Below the pieces are notes generated by a model that was not told the DNA's origin, searched no databases, and saw only the letters and a list, made by a program, of their open reading frames with translations. Positions 59,795 to 64,000 of a stretch of DNA of 64,000 bases are shown here, in pieces. This DNA comes from Chondrocystis sp. NIES-4102 (lineage in GTDB: Bacteria; Cyanobacteriota; Cyanobacteriia; Cyanobacteriales; Xenococcaceae). The stretch covers positions 186,001 through 250,000 of the forward strand of contig AP018281.1 in the NCBI GenBank assembly GCA_002368355.1, written 5' to 3'. Made by a program: the position numbers and the translations under genes. Positions within the stretch are counted from its first letter, which is position 1; each line of letters opens with the position of its first letter.

Positions 59795-62700
59795 GAATTC
59801 GCCTTTAACCAAAGAACTTATCAACAAACAAAATAAAGGTCAATCTTTGTTACTCAACGGTATGCCTCGTGTACCGAAGGGTATTGTAAGTTCGAGTTTA
59901 GCAAAAGCAGAAAATAAGAACCTATTTGTAGTATGTCCGACACTTGAAGAAGCTGGACGTTGGGCTGCCCAATTAGAGGCGATGGGGTGGCAGACGGTAA
60001 ATTTTTATCCCACCTCGGAAGCAACGCCCTATGACCATTTTGACCCTGAATCTGAGACAATTTGGGGACAGTTAGCAGTAATTAGTGAGCAGTTATCAAT
60101 AAGCAATAAAGAGGACTATAAACCAGTTGCTATTGTGGCGACAGAGCGATCGCTACAGCCTCATTTACCCCCCCCAGAGGTGTTTAAGTCCTATTGTCTA
60201 ACGCTGTCTAAGGGAATGGAATTGAGTTCTAAGCAGTTGGATGAGTCGCTGGCTAGATTGGGTTATGAACGGGTATCCTTAGTGGAAACTGAAGGACAAT
60301 GGAGTAGACGCGGTGATATTGTCGATATTTTCCCTGTTTCGGCGGAATTACCCGTAAGACTGGAGTGGTTTGGGGATGAGTTGGAACAATTAAAGGAATT
60401 TGACCCTGCTAATCAAAGATCTCTGGATAAATTACCCCAATTATTATTAACCCCAACTTCCTTTAGTACGATAATTGCTAATAGTATTTTAGAAAATGGT
60501 AAAAGCATTGAAAGTTATTTAACTGAGGCAGAATTAGAGACTTTAATTGAAGGCAACCCACCTGAAGGAATGAGACGATTTTTAGGGATTGCTTTTGAAA
60601 ACCCTGCTTCAATTTTAGATTATTTACCAGAAAATACTTTAATAGCTTTTGATGAATTAGAACAGTCCCAAGCCCATAGCGATCGCTGGTTGGAATTAGC
60701 ACAATTGCAATGGCAAGGTATTCAACCCAGTCTGCCAAAAATTTATACAGACTTTCAATCTTGTCTTGATAATAGTGATAAGTTTACTTGTATTTATTTA
60801 GCTGAAATTGCTGAGGCTACCCCACGTTTAGATATAGCCAAGCCAGATAGCGTATCGGTTTATAACTTACAAGCGCGTCCAATTCCTACTACTCCACATC
60901 AGTTTGCTAAGTTAGCCAGTATCTTAAGGGGTAAGCGAGAAATTTATAACAGCATGACTTTAGAAAAGTATCAAACCTGGTTAGTTTCTGCACAACCAAG
61001 TCGTTCTGTTGCTTTATTACAAGAACATGATTGTTCTGTACAATTTATTCCTAATACCCAAGATTTTCGGGCAATTGAAAAGGCGCATATTCAACATACG
61101 GCGGTAGCTTTAAAATATTCTGGTTTAGCAGAATTGGAAGGGTTTATTTTACCTACCTATCAGATTGTTGTTGTTACCGATAAAGAGTTTTTTGGACAAC
61201 AAACTTTAGTAAGTTCTGGGTATATCCGTAAACGTCGTCGGGCTACTTCTAAAAAAGTAGATCTCGATAAATTACGCCCTGGGGATTATGTGGTACATAA
61301 ACATCATGGTTTGGGTCAATTTCTAGATTTAGAAACCTTAGTTAGTCGTGAATATTTAGTAGTAAAATATGCCGACGGTACATTAAGAGTTCCTGCTGAT
61401 TCATTGGATATGTTAACTCGCTTTCGACAGGTGGGAAAACGTGCGCCAGAATTAGATAAAATGGCTAGTCAGTCTTGGTCTAAAACTAAGACAAGAGTCA
61501 GAAAAAATATTAAGAAACTAGCAGTAGATTTATTAAAACTCTATGCCAAACGATCAAAACTTTCTGGTTATGCCTATCCTGCCGATAGTCCCTGGCAACA
61601 AGAATTAGAAGATTCCTTCCCCTATCAACCAACCCCAGATCAACTAAAAGCTACCCAGGATATCAAAATAGATTTAGAAAGCGATCGCCCGATGGATCGT
61701 TTAGTATGTGGTGATGTTGGTTTTGGCAAAACGGAAGTAGCAATTAGGGCAATTTTTAAAGTAATTACTAGTGGTAATAAACAGGTTGCTTTTCTTGCAC
61801 CAACTACTATTTTAACCCAGCAACATTACCATACCCTCAAGGAAAGATTTGCGCCTTATCCTATTAGTGTGGGTTTATTAAATCGTTTCCGCACTCCTTC
61901 AGAAAAAAAAGAGATCCTACAACGCCTGGCTACAGGAGAATTGGATGTAGTGGTGGGTACACAGCAATTATTATCTGCTGATGTTAAATTTAAAGATTTA
62001 GGAATGCTAGTAGTTGATGAAGAACAAAGATTTGGGGTAAACCAAAAGGAAAAAATTAAAGCCTTTAAATCTGAGGTGGATGTTTTAACCCTCTCGGCTA
62101 CTCCCATTCCCCGTACTCTTTATATGTCTTTATCGGGTATTCGCGAGATGAGTTTGATTACTACTCCCCCACCTTCCCGTCGTCCAATTAAAACCCATCT
62201 TTCCCCCTATAACCCTGAAGTCGTTCGTAATGCAATTCGTAATGAATTAGATCGGGGTGGACAGATATTTTATGTTGTCCCTAGGGTAGAAGGTATTGAG
62301 GAAGTTAGCGCGCAAATAAGGGAAATGATTCCTGGTGTAAGAATTGCGATCGCTCATGGACAGATGCCAGAATCGGAATTAGAATCTACCATGTTAACTT
62401 TTAGTAATGGGGAAGCAGATTTATTAGTTTGCACCACTATTATTGAGTCTGGGTTAGATATTCCCCGTGTAAATACAATTATTGTGGAAGATTCCCAGAA
62501 ATTTGGCTTGTCGCAACTATATCAGTTAAGAGGTCGAGTAGGACGAGCAGGGATTCAGGCACACGCTTGGTTACTATACCCCAATAAACACACTTTATCA
62601 GATCTAGCTCGTAAAAGACTCAGAGCTTTACAAGAATTTAGTCAACTGGGTTCGGGTTATCAATTGGCAACTAGGGATATGGAAATACGCGGTGTGGGTA

Positions 62701-63278
62701 GTCTTTTGGGTGCAGAACAATCAGGACAAATGACTCAAATAGGTTTTGATCTTTATATGGAAATGCTGCAAGAAGCAATTCAAGAGATCCAAGGTCAAGA
62801 AATACCCAAGGTAGATGATACCCAAATTGATCTTAAGCTTACTTCCTTTATTCCTACCAGCTACATCGCCGATCAAGAACAAAAAATGGATGCTTATCGG
62901 GCGATCGCTACTGCAACATCGAAAAAAGAACTCGTGCAGATCGCAGCAGAATGGGAAGATCGTTATGGATCAATCCCTGCGCCTACCCAACAGCTAATTC
63001 AAGTGATGGAATTAAAACAAATAGCTAAAGCGATCGGTTTTTCTCGCATTAAACCTGAAGGACAACAAAATATTGTGTTAGAAACCCCTATGGCTGAACC
63101 TGCTTGGAATTTAATGGCGGAAAATCTCCCTAAGCACTTGCGATCGCGTTTTGTTTATGCGCCCAAGAAGGTTATTGTACGCGGTTTGGGTATTGTTAAG
63201 CCTAATGCGCAATTAGATAGTTTGATTGAGTGGTTGGGTACAATTTTCAAGGCTTTACCTGAGTTGGAGTTAGTTTAA
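59763..63278 (+). CDS. mfd: Transcription-repair coupling factor
   Basis: Mfd removes RNA polymerase stalled at DNA damage and recruits UvrA. The 1171-residue protein has UvrB-homology segments at the N-terminus. The RNA-polymerase-interacting Tudor-like domain is near residue 500 ([23 protein letters not shown]). The RecG-like motor carries Walker [16 protein letters not shown], the DEEQ box [10 protein letters not shown], motif [18 protein letters not shown] and motif [12 protein letters not shown]. The C-terminal TRCF domain ([16 protein letters not shown]) completes it. The first codons are duplicated twice upstream. Confidence 0.97.
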   Translation: MAFASVVRAIANSPLTKELINKQNKGQSLLLNGMPRVPKGIVSSSLAKAENKNLFVVCPTLEEAGRWAAQLEAMGWQTVNFYPTSEATPYDHFDPESETIWGQLAVISEQLSISNKEDYKPVAIVATERSLQPHLPPPEVFKSYCLTLSKGMELSSKQLDESLARLGYERVSLVETEGQWSRRGDIVDIFPVSAELPVRLEWFGDELEQLKEFDPANQRSLDKLPQLLLTPTSFSTIIANSILENGKSIESYLTEAELETLIEGNPPEGMRRFLGIAFENPASILDYLPENTLIAFDELEQSQAHSDRWLELAQLQWQGIQPSLPKIYTDFQSCLDNSDKFTCIYLAEIAEATPRLDIAKPDSVSVYNLQARPIPTTPHQFAKLASILRGKREIYNSMTLEKYQTWLVSAQPSRSVALLQEHDCSVQFIPNTQDFRAIEKAHIQHTAVALKYSGLAELEGFILPTYQIVVVTDKEFFGQQTLVSSGYIRKRRRATSKKVDLDKLRPGDYVVHKHHGLGQFLDLETLVSREYLVVKYADGTLRVPADSLDMLTRFRQVGKRAPELDKMASQSWSKTKTRVRKNIKKLAVDLLKLYAKRSKLSGYAYPADSPWQQELEDSFPYQPTPDQLKATQDIKIDLESDRPMDRLVCGDVGFGKTEVAIRAIFKVITSGNKQVAFLAPTTILTQQHYHTLKERFAPYPISVGLLNRFRTPSEKKEILQRLATGELDVVVGTQQLLSADVKFKDLGMLVVDEEQRFGVNQKEKIKAFKSEVDVLTLSATPIPRTLYMSLSGIREMSLITTPPPSRRPIKTHLSPYNPEVVRNAIRNELDRGGQIFYVVPRVEGIEEVSAQIREMIPGVRIAIAHGQMPESELESTMLTFSNGEADLLVCTTIIESGLDIPRVNTIIVEDSQKFGLSQLYQLRGRVGRAGIQAHAWLLYPNKHTLSDLARKRLRALQEFSQLGSGYQLATRDMEIRGVGSLLGAEQSGQMTQIGFDLYMEMLQEAIQEIQGQEIPKVDDTQIDLKLTSFIPTSYIADQEQKMDAYRAIATATSKKELVQIAAEWEDRYGSIPAPTQQLIQVMELKQIAKAIGFSRIKPEGQQNIVLETPMAEPAWNLMAENLPKHLRSRFVYAPKKVIVRGLGIVKPNAQLDSLIEWLGTIFKALPELELV

Positions 63279-63328
63279 TCTCTCGCTCATACGCTAAGAC
63301 GCAAAGGTGTTGTTGTAAGATTTATTTT

Positions 63329-63787
63329 ATGAAATTAGCAGAAGCTTTGATATTAAGGGCTGATTGTCAAAGGAAAATCTATCAAATTAAGGATAGGTTG
63401 ATTAGAAGTGCTAAGGTTCAAGAAGGAGAAGAACCTCCAGAACAACCTGAAGTTTTACTTGAAGAACTTAATAGTTTGATTGATCAATTGACGGATTTGG
63501 TTGGGAAGATTAATCGTACTAATTCTTCTACTATGTTAAATAATAATCTTAGTATTTCTGATGCTTTGGCTCAACGCGATACTATGCAGTTAAAACGCAA
63601 TGCTTATGATGCTTTAGTTGAAACCGCAGCCAGCAGACAGGATAGATATGGTCGGGCAGAAATTAAGTATATTAGTACTGTAAATGTTGCTCAATTGCAA
63701 ACGGAAGTCGATCGCCTGGCTAGGGATTATCGCTTACTTGATACAAAAATTCAGCAGGCTAATTGGAATACTGAATTAGTAGAATAA
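63329..63787 (+). CDS. DIP1984-like hypothetical protein
   Basis: The 152-residue all-helical soluble protein begins MKLAEALILRADCQRKIYQI, and its later SDALAQRDTMQLKRNAYDALVETA matches the DIP1984 (septicolysin-like) family. It is mostly coiled coil, with a mid-region rich in Asn and Ser. It follows mfd after 50 nt in the same direction. The function is unknown. Confidence 0.8.
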   Translation: MKLAEALILRADCQRKIYQIKDRLIRSAKVQEGEEPPEQPEVLLEELNSLIDQLTDLVGKINRTNSSTMLNNNLSISDALAQRDTMQLKRNAYDALVETAASRQDRYGRAEIKYISTVNVAQLQTEVDRLARDYRLLDTKIQQANWNTELVE

Positions 63788-63814
63788 ATAAAGTTGCTAG
63801 CTAAGATATTAGAA

Positions 63815-64000
63815 GTGGATACAACCCGTCAACTGGGAAAGTTGAAATTATTTAGGTTTATTACATTTATCCTTTTTTGGGTATTGGGACTATACCTACT
63901 TTTTAAACAAATTAAGTCCAGCAATGTAACCACTGTAATGTGCATTGTTAATGTTACTACCATGTATCGATCTATTGTCTTAGTGAGGGTGGGTAAGGGG
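63815..64000 (+). CDS. Possible start of a membrane protein gene (cut by window edge)
   Basis: An open frame from a GTG at 63815 (or TTG at 63794) runs to the window end without a stop. It encodes a short polar start followed by a hydrophobic helix (LFRFITFILFWVLGLYLLF). It is short and weakly supported; it may be the N-terminus of a membrane-anchored protein or a chance open frame. Confidence 0.3.
   Translation, partial: MDTTRQLGKLKLFRFITFILFWVLGLYLLFKQIKSSNVTTVMCIVNVTTMYRSIVLVRVGKG

Overview
The window is chromosomal DNA of an AT-rich cyanobacterium. Four things point there: frequent copies of the palindrome GCGATCGC (HIP1); an RNA polymerase beta-prime split into rpoC1 and rpoC2; the linked set fbp, tal, zwf and opcA; and a ferredoxin-type nirA under a textbook NtcA promoter. 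There are also several families known mainly or only from cyanobacteria (Mo-nitrogenase C-terminal-like, DUF3326). I cannot fix the genus.

Layout. 1-4.3 kb holds the start of an XPB-like helicase (cut by the window edge), galE, a sugar ABC permease and an amino-acid-type binding lipoprotein. 4.3-16.8 kb holds tRNA-Ser, hisD, then the information-processing run rpsT, tatD, rpoB, rpoC1, rpoC2, closed by a terminator. 16.8-28 kb is mixed: an InrS-like metal sensor, a repeat-rich secreted CAP/PPC protein, cobS, tgt, an alkaline-phosphatase-fold protein, gyrA, and a diguanylate cyclase with a degenerate receiver domain. 28-34 kb holds secA and glcE-glcF. 34-40 kb is the oxidative pentose phosphate cluster, read on the minus strand as fbp, tal, zwf, opcA. 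40-46 kb holds nirA, an iron-type ABC ATPase, a protein with a TIR-like nucleotide-binding signature and a Mo-nitrogenase C-terminal-like protein, then about 0.9 kb without genes and tRNA-Thr. 46-54.7 kb holds a NarL-type regulator, a nitroreductase, two M48 peptidases, DUF427, a 56-residue gene, DUF3326 and a CPBP protease. 55-59.7 kb is an accessory patch. mfd and a DIP1984-like gene close the window.

The most unusual region is 55.7-59.8 kb, just upstream of mfd. The leader and first codons of mfd occur there three times. Between copies A and B lies a small membrane-protein gene split by a complete group II intron in antisense orientation. Removing 56158-58820 rejoins the two halves in frame into a 130-residue protein. 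Between copies B and C lies a hicB-hicA toxin-antitoxin pair whose hicA has an amber codon in place of a conserved Trp. This looks like a cassette-accumulating site with decaying cargo.

Most genes are housekeeping. Linked functions include the OPP/Calvin switch enzymes (fbp, tal, zwf, opcA), photorespiratory glycolate oxidation (glcE, glcF), nitrite assimilation (nirA) and transcription with its repair coupling (rpoBC, mfd). No CRISPR array, rRNA or prophage was seen.
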